The notes below the pieces were generated by a model. That model saw only the letters and a program-made list of their open reading frames with translations, was not told the origin of the DNA and ran no database searches. From the NCBI GenBank assembly GCA_001579985.1, contig LRSR01004324.1, forward strand, positions 39,142 through 103,141: DNA of 64,000 bases, in the 5' to 3' direction. This DNA comes from Hypsibius dujardini (lineage: Eukaryota > Tardigrada > Eutardigrada > Parachela > Hypsibiidae). Positions 23,850-34,626 of this stretch are shown here, piece after piece; position 1 is the stretch's first letter, and each line of letters begins with the position of its first letter. Made by a program: the position numbers and the translations under genes.

Positions 23850-24300
23850 CGTATAAAGTGAGTTTTTCATCAAAACAGAACAAATTGAACTATAATTTTA
23901 GGTGAAAAATCGCTGCTGAATTGCTAAATTGGCAAAAAGTTGTGTCTCAATATAAAACCGAAGTCAACTAACACTCTATTTAGTGTGTAAAACGAAGAGT
24001 CAAGTGGAAATGTACCAAACACGGAAATTTTTATATGGGAATGAGTAATAGGAAATTTAATTTATGGAATAGGAATGAGGAATTGTTTTGAAAATGGGAT
24101 GGTAATTGAAGGGACCCACCAGGCGATGAAATGGGAGGGACGCGCCAGGTGATGGAACGGGAATGAATGAATTAATGGCAAAGTACTGCTGACAAAACAA
24201 GTATATACGCCTGTAGGTCAAAGGCATTCGTAGATTGCAACAAACTACTGCGAAATTCAAGTGTGACAAAATTCGACACACACTACTGCAATTTTTTGTA
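23850..24300 (+). promoter_or_regulatory. Copy of the defensin-gene 5' flank, here joined to YWTD copy D
   Basis: Contains AAAGTGAGTTTTTCATCAAA, GTATATACGCCTGTAGGTCA and ATTGCAACAAACTACTGCGA, which recur in order upstream of the peptide genes (42171-42790, and in part 36595-36740). No peptide module follows: the homology runs out at about 24295 and the stalk exon of copy D starts at 24348. A recombination breakpoint is inferred. Confidence 0.5.
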
Positions 24301-24347
24301 TTTTAATTTTTTGCGATCGGACTCATCATGACAACATAAAATTGCAG

Positions 24348-27143
24348 GTGTTTTCGGAACCCTGTCGGGATTATCTGCAAACCTCTCGTTTTCCCAGTCA
24401 AACGGAGAACGAAAACTGGCAAATATTTCGGACCAGTTCTCTCAAGTATCTGGAAATCTTTCCCGATCCGAGGCCATGATTCAGCAAAAATTGATTGACC
24501 TGTCAGATACAGTCTCTCGATTAGAATCGTCCTGGAAAGGAAAGATGGCCACATTGTCGGATACTCTGTTGGGTCTGACAGGGAGTGTCACAAAAACCAC
24601 TGATCGATTGACCTTACTGGAGTCTTCAGCAAGAAGGAAGTTTACCAATATTTCGGACGAGAAAGCGTTGATAGATGTATTTAAAGTGGTAACGACAGAC
24701 AAAAGGGATGCGGATGTTAGGAGAAACCCTGGAGGATTTTTAGTGTTTGCGCAGGGACCGTCGCTCTGGAAATTGCCTGGGGAAGATGTCGGTGAGACGA
24801 AACAACTTTCAAACAATTCAGGAGAAACGAATGGGGCCGTTGCAGTGGATGTGTTAACCATCATCTCTACTGGACAATCCCGAAACGGGAATTAGACGAT
24901 CTCGGTATGATGGCTCAAACAATCATCTGGTCGTTACTAAAGGTAAAATACGTCATGACAAATGGCGTCGTCTGGTGGCATTTTCTGGAGAGCGATGCTG
25001 AATATGGCATCGATTCTCATTTCTAGCTGGAATATATGGCGGATTGGCCGTGGACTTCGTGTCCGGAAATTTGTTTTGGGTTCAAGGCAGCGCCATTCTT
25101 GTAGCAAAGATAAGTCACCTGGAGGATGGAAACAAAACTATCATTTCACATACGGGAATCAACATCGTTTCAGCCCCTGCCGTGCATCCTTCCCGCGGAT
25201 AAGTGAATGAAGCGATTGACCATCAATTAATTAAATTATTTTATAAGTTATGCGGTAATAAATGCAGTAAAATTTTTTATTAGTTTTCTGAGCGTTTACC
25301 AAAATATCTTGTTCATGGTATTAGCAGTTGTCATGCACTGATTGCATTTGCAGTCAAGAATTGCAGTTTATATTGCGTCAGTAGGTACAGTATTCTCCCG
25401 ACGCAAGGGACAGCTAAGCCCCGCCCCCACGAGTCACACAAGGGTCAAAATATACGGTGCATGCCAGGGCAACGTTCAAACCGTAGGGTATAAAACTATC
25501 CCTTGAAGTCGGGAGAATACAACGGCGAATCGAATCCTCTAAAGTTTATGCGTCTGTGGATAGTTGTCAGACATATTCAATCTCGACCGGTATTCACTTC
25601 AAATCTGGATCTCAAAAAAATCTGAATCTCACCTCAATAAGTTGAAGTTCACTTGCTGATGTGCACAACATCCGACAGTAAAAAATAATCATGCAATCGC
25701 CCCAAGAATGTAACAAATAATATCCTGTTTGCTCTTCGATTGATTCCTATTCAAAATGCAACACGTGGAATAGTTGCCACGTCAAAATTATCTTCCAACC
25801 AATCACCTCATTTGACAGGAAATTTGTTCCAAACCGTCGAAAGACCTAAAGGAAAGACCTTAAAGCGGATTGAGGTCAGCCGGGGGAGAAGGCAAACCTG
25901 CTGGAAGGGGTCGCAAAATGTTTGCCCTCCCTCCCGCCGGGCGAGGGGGCAAGCTTAACATGTAAAAAGACTAAAATTTTGGGGAAGTTACATGATTTCA
26001 ACTTCATAAATCACTGTATAAAACTAACAGGTAGCCTTTCCCCATCAAGTGAATAGAGAGATAATGAAAAAACAGCAACGCCGTCAACAGATTTATTGTA
26101 GTTTTGGAATCACAGCTCGATTGTCTGGTCATTGTAATCCACAGAAACAAGAACCGATGACAAGTTTGTCCTGTCCGAAGAAATGAATGAGTTTATTGCC
26201 GCCATCTCAATCACTTTTATACATTTGCAGTTCGATCTACTGGTCACACTCTGATACAACAATCGAGACTGCCTCCATGGATGGAAGTAATCGTCAAGTC
26301 TTGGTCACTGGAGTCTACGCCCTTTCTCTGGCTTTGGATTACGAAGCAAACGACCTTTACTGGACAGATTACTGTAAGCTGACGTGGTTGTCAAAACACA
26401 AACTCATTTATAGCCGAAGGTCCGCTGGTGTTTGTCTTGTACTTAACCGTTTTTTTGGACATGTTTATGTCCGGATCCGTCAATGTAACTGACAACAACC
26501 GACTGATGAAATGTCCGGCCGTCATAATTGACGAGCACACTTCCAAACTCTTCGTCAGGATAAAAGCGACATATAATCCGCTACAATATCAACTAATCAA
26601 ATGTACCGAAGCAAAATGTCTGCTAATTATTGTTCCGATCATTTTCTGCAGGGACTGGAAATATCGAATGCATTTCGTTGAATGGAGGAGGCAAAAGAAT
26701 TGTCTCCGCTCAAGGAAGTGCGGGACAAAACTCTTATGGCATCTCATTGTCGGGAGGACGAGTGTTCTGGACGTTCTCGTCATCAACGTAACTCAATATT
26801 GCTAGCGAATCCTGGAATTGCCTATCCGTAAGCCAAGTTCTGTTGCAGTGACATCGTGAATTGTATCACCAAAAGTGGATCGACAATGAAGCAACATCCC
26901 CTTCCAGCCGGATGGAGTGAGCTCTTAGGGGGAATTGTTTTTGTGCTAGAACAGTGCCCCAAATGTGCGTTTACTTAGAACAATTCAAAAGTATTATCTC
27001 AGTTCACATCATTGTGATTTTTCCGTTTAGTGAACAATGCATGCGCGGTTTCCAACGGAGGATGTCCTTTCATCTGTCTGCCTCTTCCGAGAAATAAGAA
27101 GAAATGTGTCTGCCCTGACGGCAATTCATCCTGCATTTCATAA
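24348..27143 (+). pseudogene. YWTD/EGF protein, copy D with coiled-coil stalk (frameshift, lost donor)
   Basis: Exon 1 starts after a TTGCAG at 24347. It encodes a long serine/leucine-rich heptad-like stalk (IDLSDTVSRLESSW, DTLLGLTGSVTKTTDRL) before the propeller, the only complete view of this domain. A one-base deletion after AVAVD (near 24851) shifts frame to a TAG, and the donor after exon 2 (near 25198) reads ATAAGT instead of GTAAGT. The later exons 26231-26373, 26652-26787, 26849-26964 and 27031-27143 remain well formed (IYWSH, LYWTD, VFWTF, EGF domain). Two independent lesions make it a likely recent pseudogene. The stalk suggests that A/D-type family members oligomerise, like lectins with coiled-coil stems. 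Confidence 0.75.
25389..25519. repeat. MITE-like fold-back, family 1 (in intron of copy D)
   Basis: Ends TATTCTCCCGACGCAAGGGA and CCCTTGAAGTCGGGAGAATA are inverted repeats. It occupies the same intron as the copy in A, so it predates that duplication. Confidence 0.6.
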
Positions 27144-28819
27144 CATCTTTTGCAGTTTCTTCCCGATTTGTTGGACACATTTCCGTCGCAGATTTCTTTA
27201 TCTTTGTTTGGTTGTTTTCACGGTACAAAAGTTTAATTGGATTCGAACTGAAATTCTTCGGCATACTCTAGCTTGATTATATCTTTAAGAGAATCGACCC
27301 ACTGATTCGTTTCTCAAATTTTCATTGAATAATGAAATAACTGAACCAAACGGTTTAGTTATTGGACATATTTGAGAAATAAGACGAACAACAAAATTTG
27401 TCACTCAATTTCGGCCAATATTGAAAACTGAAAGAAAACTACGCCTAAACTATTTTTAAGTTTGTTGATTTTTTGAAAAACAGGAAATTGAAGTAAACCG
27501 ACGAATTAATGTGATTGAAAAAACAGGCAACTACTTGTCCTCATGTGTCCTCACCATTAATTGGAACCATAATTGAAATCCTCTATGGTTTTCGAAACGG
27601 AGCCACAGTATGTTGCAATTTGAGGATCTATCATTTTGCTCATACCAAAATGAATCCATAAATGCATCCCAAAATTGGATACAAAAACAACTGCAATTCT
27701 CGACTGAGACGCACTTGGTTGACCAATGATCAGCTTTGCCCAAATGATCTCACATTGATCCCAAAAGGATTTGGTATCATTTGGCATGGCTAACCGACCT
27801 CTAGGGTTGAGAAAAAAAAATTAAAATTTTCTTTTGGGAATTGAACTGTCCTCTTTCTCACTTGAGTCAAGGCTCATACGGCTGAACTAACAGGGACTCA
27901 CAATAACTTGAACAATGAAATTCACAATGATGAAGATACTTTGATTATCAAAACGATCGACAAGTGGTCAATTTACACTGTATTCGTCCTTTACTAACAC
28001 TACAAGTATTTTTAAACTTTTTGCTTAACAAAACTATTGAACTCGACAAGATTTTCTCCATTTTCAGACTTTTCAAACTTACTCCTGAAAAACTTGAAAA
28101 AGTCCCAATAAAGTTGGCATCATAAGTGGCACTCCGTTTGGTCATCTTTTTACTTCAGAGACTAAAAAGGGGTACAAACTGCTTTGCTACGTAATATGGA
28201 ACCGTACGTAAAACAGTAAATGCAACCGTATTTCGGATAATGTATTTCGGGGGGGGGGGGCGATATCTCCCGGTATGCTGTACTTGCATATACATGCCAA
28301 GTTTATCTACCCTATTGATCCAGGCATCATTCCTAACACTGACAACAAAAGTATTACCCATCTGTAATGGCCGCCAGCCATTGCCGATTCCTTATTCACC
28401 AGGGGAAAATGAATTTGAGATGACAGATAAGTATTCTCGCTTCTGCCTTGTTTTTCTTGCTTTCCCGCGAACGAACAGTTCAAGAATGTCACTTTCGGTG
28501 TCTGCAAATGATCCTAGCTATGATTATTTAGCTTGAGTTCTCTGTCTCTGTCTTTGTTCTCTGGCCGATCAACATCGAACGAAACTTGTGTCGAACGGGA
28601 ATTCACGATTAGATTTTCAGTGGCATTTACCCCCAGACAGCATAATCAGGAAGCGCATCTCAACTTGCATACTGAAGCAATAAAGACTAACTGCATTTAC
28701 TCGCAAAACAGTATGTAGCAGAGTTTCTATTCTTTTTATTCTAATTACAAAGTTCCCACCCCGCTTTTTCAGGGACATCTCTGGTGACAACTCCTTTTGT
28801 GATCTAGACGCAGGATACA
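27144..28819. other. Intergenic; spacer then low-information DNA
   Basis: 27144-27480 is the duplicated YWTD spacer. Open frames at 27531-27787, 27948-28145 and 28240-28536 lack motifs and partners and were not accepted. A G-run sits at 28249-28260. Confidence 0.4.
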
Positions 28820-29965
28820 ATGGTTCATCTCATGTCCTGCTTTGTGTTGCAATTGATGTGTTTCCTATTTCTTGCGAAAAGAGGTCGTAGTGTCTCCCCA
28901 ACTGTCACTAAACCGGAAACTCTGGGTAGGTACTAGATGAATTCAGTCGAAATGGCACACGACCTGCTGCCTGCGTATATTTTAACGTTTCGAGTATTCG
29001 CAAAATTTTGAATACGTATAAATTTTATTTAGCTTTTCGTTGTTGATAGCAGTATAAATATAAATTACATTTTTTTGCGTGCTTTTTAGATAGTAATATT
29101 ATAACATGGTATTTCGCCTTTAGGATGGGGAGCAATTGAGGTGTCTCCCAATGTTTTCATCTCGTTGGAATACGACACTTTTCAAGTTCCCATATACAGG
29201 AAAGAAGGCACAGACGACACCTCGTCTCAAAGATTCTACTGCCCGCCAGCGCTGGTTCTGCAACCGAATTCGACAAAAACTCAGTACAAATACTTCTCGA
29301 AAACACTCGAAACGACCTTTCTAGTCAAAATGTGGTACCCGGAGTATAGACAGGCCATCCAGTAGGCTCTGTCGTCCGAGCTGAGACAAAACATCTCTCA
29401 ACACAGCATTCGAATGCTGCCCATTGAGGAGATCCGGATCGACAGCAAAGTCCGCTCAGACGAGTACCACATTGCTAATGAATGGACCTCTTATGCTAAT
29501 CAGCCGTCCTCTTTTACCTTCCGAATCACCTGTTCCACCAACGAAACATGCATCGAAATCGCAGAGAATATTCGCCAACATCCGAATGCCTTCACGTCGA
29601 GTCTCGAAGTCTTCTACAGTCTTCAAACGCAGCGGACTGAAAAGCGTTCAGTCCTCGTCAAGTTGGAGCATATGCGGAGCGCCGAATTGTTCGCCAAACT
29701 GCAACTGGAATTTCCAGACGAAGACCACGTTTACCTCCTTATGGCTGATTGGAAAAAGATTCAGCTGGAGGTTTCAACCACTGTCTTAGATACGGAAATG
29801 ACAGACGATGACTTTTTTGTCAGCTCCGACGAGGCTGCGAATATTGGGCGTCACCTTGATCGGGTATTGCGCGTCAAGCATGTGGGTTCGGGCACCTTCA
29901 CGCTTGACATGTGGAGCAGGGTTTTTTGGACTGCGGAAACAGCACGTCCGGATGTGACGATAAAG
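28820..29965 (+). pseudogene. Secreted protein of unknown family, interrupted by in-frame TAG
   Basis: Exon 1, 28820-28925, starts MVHLMSCFVLQLMCFLFLA, a clear signal peptide, and ends in phase 1 at GTAGGT. Exon 2, 29124-29965, follows a TTTAG acceptor in matching phase and is a single long frame (GAIEVSPNVFISLEYDTFQV near its start, ANEWTSYANQPSSFTFRITC mid-way) ending at GTGCGT. A lone TAG at 29363-29365 breaks it, with the same frame open on both sides, so one substitution explains the break. Cysteines are few and there is no transmembrane helix. I do not recognise the family. The codon pattern is convincing, so the gene was under selection until recently or the TAG is an error. Downstream exons were not found. 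Confidence 0.6.
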
Positions 29966-30697
29966 GTGCGTAGAATCATGCATCCACGCAATATTACTCT
30001 GATTATTCTTATCAAAGGCTTGTTTAGAATCCTTTCAGGTCTGAACTAGTACCCATCATGGCAGGCTCAGGGGGTTGGGCAAAGGGACTGCGTGCATTTT
30101 TTTAAAAATTGAACGCACAATTTGGCCTATTATCACGGATCATTTAAATTGCGGGGGTGTCATGATTTGATTTCTTCGGTTCCCCGGATTATAAAACACT
30201 TTTAAAAAACTTCCTTTTTTCGATCAAATTTGAGGTTTATTGGCGTGCAATATAAGCTCCCTGATAATAACTGCTAATGGAATGCTTAGAACATTCAAGA
30301 ATGGTCAAATTTAATGGGCAAACAGATGGTTTTGAAAATGTATGGATGTTCTGGGTAGCCTATAAAATCAAACCCCCACAACCCCACAAGTAATAAAATG
30401 ATTAGGGACAAGACGTTCCGGTTCTAATTTTTAAGAACCCTAAACGAGTAACTCACTATAATGGAAAGAATGCAATCAACAACCAATGCAGACATTAAGA
30501 AAGATCTTCCCCCCTCCCCCATTTATAAGAGAAAGGATGTTTGCACAAAATGGATGAACGTGTACACAAGTGGATCCAAGTAGGGCGTCTGCCGTTTAAA
30601 CTAAGCTGACGCCACTGTTGCCAAGCATAGGGCGGGGGGGGGGGCTAGTCACACTCAAATTGCAGATTGCAGATTGCCCAGCTGATCGCCTCAAATA
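29966..30697. other. Intergenic, nothing recognised
   Basis: Possible intron or 3' region of the preceding gene. It has a G-run at 30632-30645 and no exon with a convincing partner. Confidence 0.4.
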
Positions 30698-31988
30698 CAG
30701 GGGCCGGCAGCAAAGTTGGACCAGTTTGCGCAAACGAGTTTTTCACCGTTGTGTGTATTTTATTCTATTTTTTTGAGTTTTCAATCTGAAAGCCCTTTAC
30801 ATCTAGCATCTGAATCACCCTTCCTCTCTAGGATTTCATAACATTACGACAAACGCTGAGTGGGAATTCCTTCCAGACCTGGCGCGTTGCACGTTGCAAA
30901 CCAGGGATGCCTTTGGGCTTTTTCTTAAACATTGATTTTTTAAAAATCCCGTTCGGACCGAAATCCATAGGACTCAGGTCAGGGCTGTTGGCCATCCAAT
31001 CCTCTTTCTCGATGTACTTGACTTTTTTCGATTTGAAGTAAGAGTAGACCGCAGGCGTCGTGTGACTGGAAGCACTATCAAAGTGGAGGATGACTTTGTG
31101 TTCCTCTCCCGGGTAGAGCCTGGGGACGTTTTTTTCCACTATTGGCTTCACAACATTGTTGAGGAAGAACGCTGAATTGACTTTGCTGGTCGGTGGGACG
31201 AAGTAGATGCTCGTCGCACCGCGGTACGACACTTCTGCGGCGCACATCACCTTTTTCGGGAATTGCTGCTTCCACTTTTTGGTGCAACTTTCCAGAACTG
31301 GTTTTCCCTTCTTCCCGTAGTAACAGTCCCGGATTCCACCACAATCATTGATAGACAGCCAGAACTCATCAAAAGACACTACATACTTCCATCGATCACC
31401 CCCCAGAAGTTTGAGAAACCGAGGTCCGCGGTCAAGACGTTGCTCCCCTTGCTTGTTTGATAGGGCATGCGTTTTGGTCTTCTTAAGCAAGTCCGATTGC
31501 AGATTTTTGCTCAAAACTCGACGAATCGTCCTTTCAGAGACATCATACCGTTCAGCCATTTGGTTGGGGGTTGGAGGATTATCCACATTCGTCGCTGCGT
31601 CCACTTTTCTGATGAGATCCTTGGTACGCTTGTACAGCAGGCACTGGGAACCGAGCTTTTTTGCTGGTTTGAAGATTCCTCGCTTCTCCCGTTCAAATTC
31701 CGTGATAACACGAGTGACAGTAGACTTCGAAACCGAAAAGCCCAGGTCAAACAAAGCATCGACTATTTTTCTATGAGATTGGCCGTTCTGATGGTGGGCC
31801 AAGATGGCGCCCCTCGCTTCAGAATCAATTGGAGCAGGCATGATTGATTGTTCAAAAGTCAACAAATTGTTTTTCTACACCGGCTGACTTGGTTTTACTC
31901 AAAAACAACGTGGGACGGGTTGTTACAAAAGAAACCAGTCAGCTGTTCGATGGCGCGCAAACTGGTCCAACTTTGCTGCCGGCCCCTG
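30698..31988 (-). mobile_element. DD37D mariner-like transposon, apparently complete
   Basis: 1291 bp. Perfect 34-bp terminal inverted repeats at 30698-30731 and 31955-31988 (outer end CAGGGGCCGGCAGCAAAGTT), flanked on both sides by TA (30696-30697 and 31989-31990). A single uninterrupted transposase gene fills the interior. Identical ends and an open gene suggest recent movement. It lies between the secreted-protein pseudogene and YWTD copy E. Confidence 0.95.
30828..31865 (-). CDS. DD37D (maT-like) mariner transposase, full length
   Basis: 345 residues from the upstream ATG; the ATG at 31841 (MPAPIDSEARG) gives 337 and looks like the natural start. The N-terminal half has two helix-turn-helix units for binding the terminal repeats (SHRKIVDALFDLGFSVSKST; NQMAERYDVSERTIRRVL). 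The catalytic part has the three aspartates of the RNase-H-like DDE/D fold: VVSFDEFWLS, then HFDSASSHTT, then NSPDLSPMDF. There are 37 residues between the second and third. The enzyme would cut and paste the element at TA sites in the nucleus. Length and motif order fit a functional protein; no stop or frameshift seen. Confidence 0.9.
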   Translation of the reverse strand: MLTFEQSIMPAPIDSEARGAILAHHQNGQSHRKIVDALFDLGFSVSKSTVTRVITEFEREKRGIFKPAKKLGSQCLLYKRTKDLIRKVDAATNVDNPPTPNQMAERYDVSERTIRRVLSKNLQSDLLKKTKTHALSNKQGEQRLDRGPRFLKLLGGDRWKYVVSFDEFWLSINDCGGIRDCYYGKKGKPVLESCTKKWKQQFPKKVMCAAEVSYRGATSIYFVPPTSKVNSAFFLNNVVKPIVEKNVPRLYPGEEHKVILHFDSASSHTTPAVYSYFKSKKVKYIEKEDWMANSPDLSPMDFGPNGIFKKSMFKKKPKGIPGLQRATRQVWKEFPLSVCRNVMKS

Positions 31989-31990
31989 TA

Positions 31991-32705
31991 CAGTTTCTCA
32001 GGGGCGGGGGGGAGAGAGATTCCTCTACAAACAAGCACATATTCTTTTATATGAATTGTTTCGCCAATCCTCTGAACTATTATGCTGCTCAAAATTAAGG
32101 GACTAGAACAAATCGGACTCGAGCAGGGGCTCACTCAATCAACATATTTCTTGCATTAGGATTTTGGGAGGCAAACACTCGGAGTTTCGGACTAAAAAGT
32201 TAACCAAATCATAACTGAGACAACAGAAAGCTTCAGTAAGAGTTGAGAAGAACTTCAAATAGACTTAGTGGCCAACTACATGGCACAATTATTTAACATT
32301 GAGCAGTAAAGCGCCTTACAACCAAAACTTTAACGACACGTGGATATATAGGTTTTAATAGTGTATTCCAAAGTACAGTTTCATAGGTCAGGAAGTATTA
32401 GCGATCCTATCATGCTCAAGTAATTAAAACGCAATTTATAAATTCCGAATTATGAAACTGTAACAGTCACAAGATTGTGCTAGTAGACTCTGCAATCATA
32501 CAATCTCTTTACCTAGATGGCACGTTCTAGCAATAGTAATGGGTTTGCTTCTGTAATTCAATTAATAGATTCTCAATGACATCTATGACAAAAACGACCG
32601 ACATTTGCAAGAAGCTCTGAAGCGAGCATTACGCACCAGCAACAACTCTGAGCGATCCGGAGCAGTTCTCTCGTCACGCCCATCCACTTCCTCGGAATCA
32701 GCCAT
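31991..32705. other. Intergenic before copy E
   Basis: No clear gene. The minus strand at 32704-32640 opens with an ATG (MADSEEVDGRDERTAPDRSE) and reaches a GTGCGT, a possible first exon of an unknown gene. It abuts the truncation point of copy E at about 32706. Confidence 0.35.
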
Positions 32706-34626
32706 CTGTCCAGAAATGTCTTTTGGGTTGAAGGCAGCACCATTCTTGTAGCAAAGATGAGTCACTTGGAGGCTGGAAACAAAACTATTATTTCCCATTC
32801 GGGAATCAACACATACTCGCTTGCTGTGCATCCTTCCCGCGGGTAAGTCAATGAAGCAATTGACCTTCAATTAGGCAACCATTTTTTAAGTTATGCGATA
32901 ATAAATGCATTAAAACTTTTAATTAGTTTTCTGAGCGTTGACCAAAATATTTTTCTCCTGGTAGTAGCAGTAGTCATGCACTGATTGCTTTTACAATCAA
33001 GGATTACGATATATATTGCGTCAATAGATACAGTATTCCCCCGACCCAAGGGACAGCTAAACCCCGCCCCCTTCCCCGAGCCACCTTAACCTTAATGCGT
33101 TGAAGTATATTTGTAGTAATTTTGCTGATGGGCACAACATCCGAAAGTAAAAGGCTATCATGCAGTGGCTCCAAGAATGTAACAAGTAATATCGTGTTTG
33201 CTCTTCGATTGATTCCATTCAAAATGATAATCATGGAAAAGTTGCTGTTTCAACAGTTATTTTCCAACCAATCATATTCTGGGACAACATTTGTTTGGTA
33301 CCATCCAAGGAAAGGTCTAAAAGCGGATTGAGGTCGGCCCGGAGAGAGGGTAAGCCCGCTGGAGGGGGTCACAAAAAGAAGTTCGCCTCACCACCCCCCG
33401 GGCGAAGGGGCAAGCTTTAACCTGTAAAAAGCCTAACGAATTTTGGGGCAGTTACATGATTTAAACTTCGTAAATTTCAATAGAAACTAACAGGCAGCCT
33501 TTCCCCATCAAGTGAATACAGAGATAATGAAAAGGCATCAGTGCCGTCAACAGAGTCATCGTAGTTTTAGAAACACCGCTAGATCATCTCGTTATTGTGA
33601 TCCATAGAAAACAGAAATGATGAAGAGTTTGCCGTGAATTCCTGCTGCCCTGTCCGAAAAAGAGTTTACAATAAAGAATTTATTGCAGCCATCCCAATCA
33701 CTTTTATACATTTGCAGTTCGATCTACTGGTTACATTCAGAGACAACAATCGAAACTGCCTCCATGGATGGAAGTAACCGTCAAGTCTGGGTCACTCGAG
33801 TCTGTGCCGTTTCTCTGGCTTTGGATTATGAAGTAAATGACCTGTACTGGGTAGACTTTTGTAAGTTGTCTTGGTTGTCAAAACACGAACTTATCTACAG
33901 CCAAAGATCTGTTGGTGTTTGTTCTGCACATAACCGTCCTTTGGGCACGCTTATGTCCAGATTTGTCAATGTGACTGACAACAATCGACAGGTGAAATTT
34001 TTGGCCGTTATAGTTGACGGTGAACGGTGACGGTCCAAACTTTTTGTCAGCTTAAAAGCGACATAGACTCCGCCACAACGTGAACTAATCAAATGTGCTG
34101 AATCAAAATGTCTGATAATTGTGGTTTCGATCATTTTCGGCAGATACGGGAAATGTCGAATGCATTTCGTTGGATAGAGGAATCAAACGAATTGTCTCTG
34201 CTCAAGGAAGTGCGGGGCAAAACTCTTATGGCATTTCACTGTCGGAAGGACGTGTTTACTGGACGTCCCAGTATTCAACGTACCTCAATATTGCTAGTAA
34301 ATCCTGGAATTGTCTTTCTTTAATCCGCGTTCTGTTGCAGTTACACCGTGAAAAGTATCACCAAAAGTGGCGCGACAATGAAGCAACATTCCTTTCCATT
34401 CGATGGGCGTTTGAACTTATACGGAATTGTATTTGTCCCAGAACAATGCCCTAAATGTGCGTCAATTAAAGCAATTCAAAAGCATTATCTCAATTCTCAT
34501 CATTGTAATTTTTTTCATTAAGTGAGCAATGCATGCGCTGTTTCCAACGGAGGATGTCGTTTTATCTGTCTGTCTCTTCCGGGAAGTAACAAAAAATGTG
34601 TGTGCCCTGACTCCTGCACTTCTTAA
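32706..34626 (+). pseudogene. YWTD/EGF protein, copy E (5' truncated)
   Basis: Homology starts inside exon 2 (near 32706, VFWVEGSTI) next to unrelated DNA, so exon 1 and its splice acceptor are gone. The rest is intact: exon 2 ends 32842, then 33718-33860, 34144-34279, 34341-34456 and 34523-34626, all with GT/AG and frame. Blade cores are IYWLH, LYWVD and VYWTS. The EGF domain lacks three codons between its last cysteines (CVCPDSC). Lacking leader and first blades it is probably not expressed as a folded protein, though the open downstream exons suggest late truncation. Confidence 0.75.

Noticed and set aside
27531-28536. Open frames between copy D and the secreted-protein gene
   Set aside because: No recognisable motif, no paired splice sites and no duplicate elsewhere in the window.
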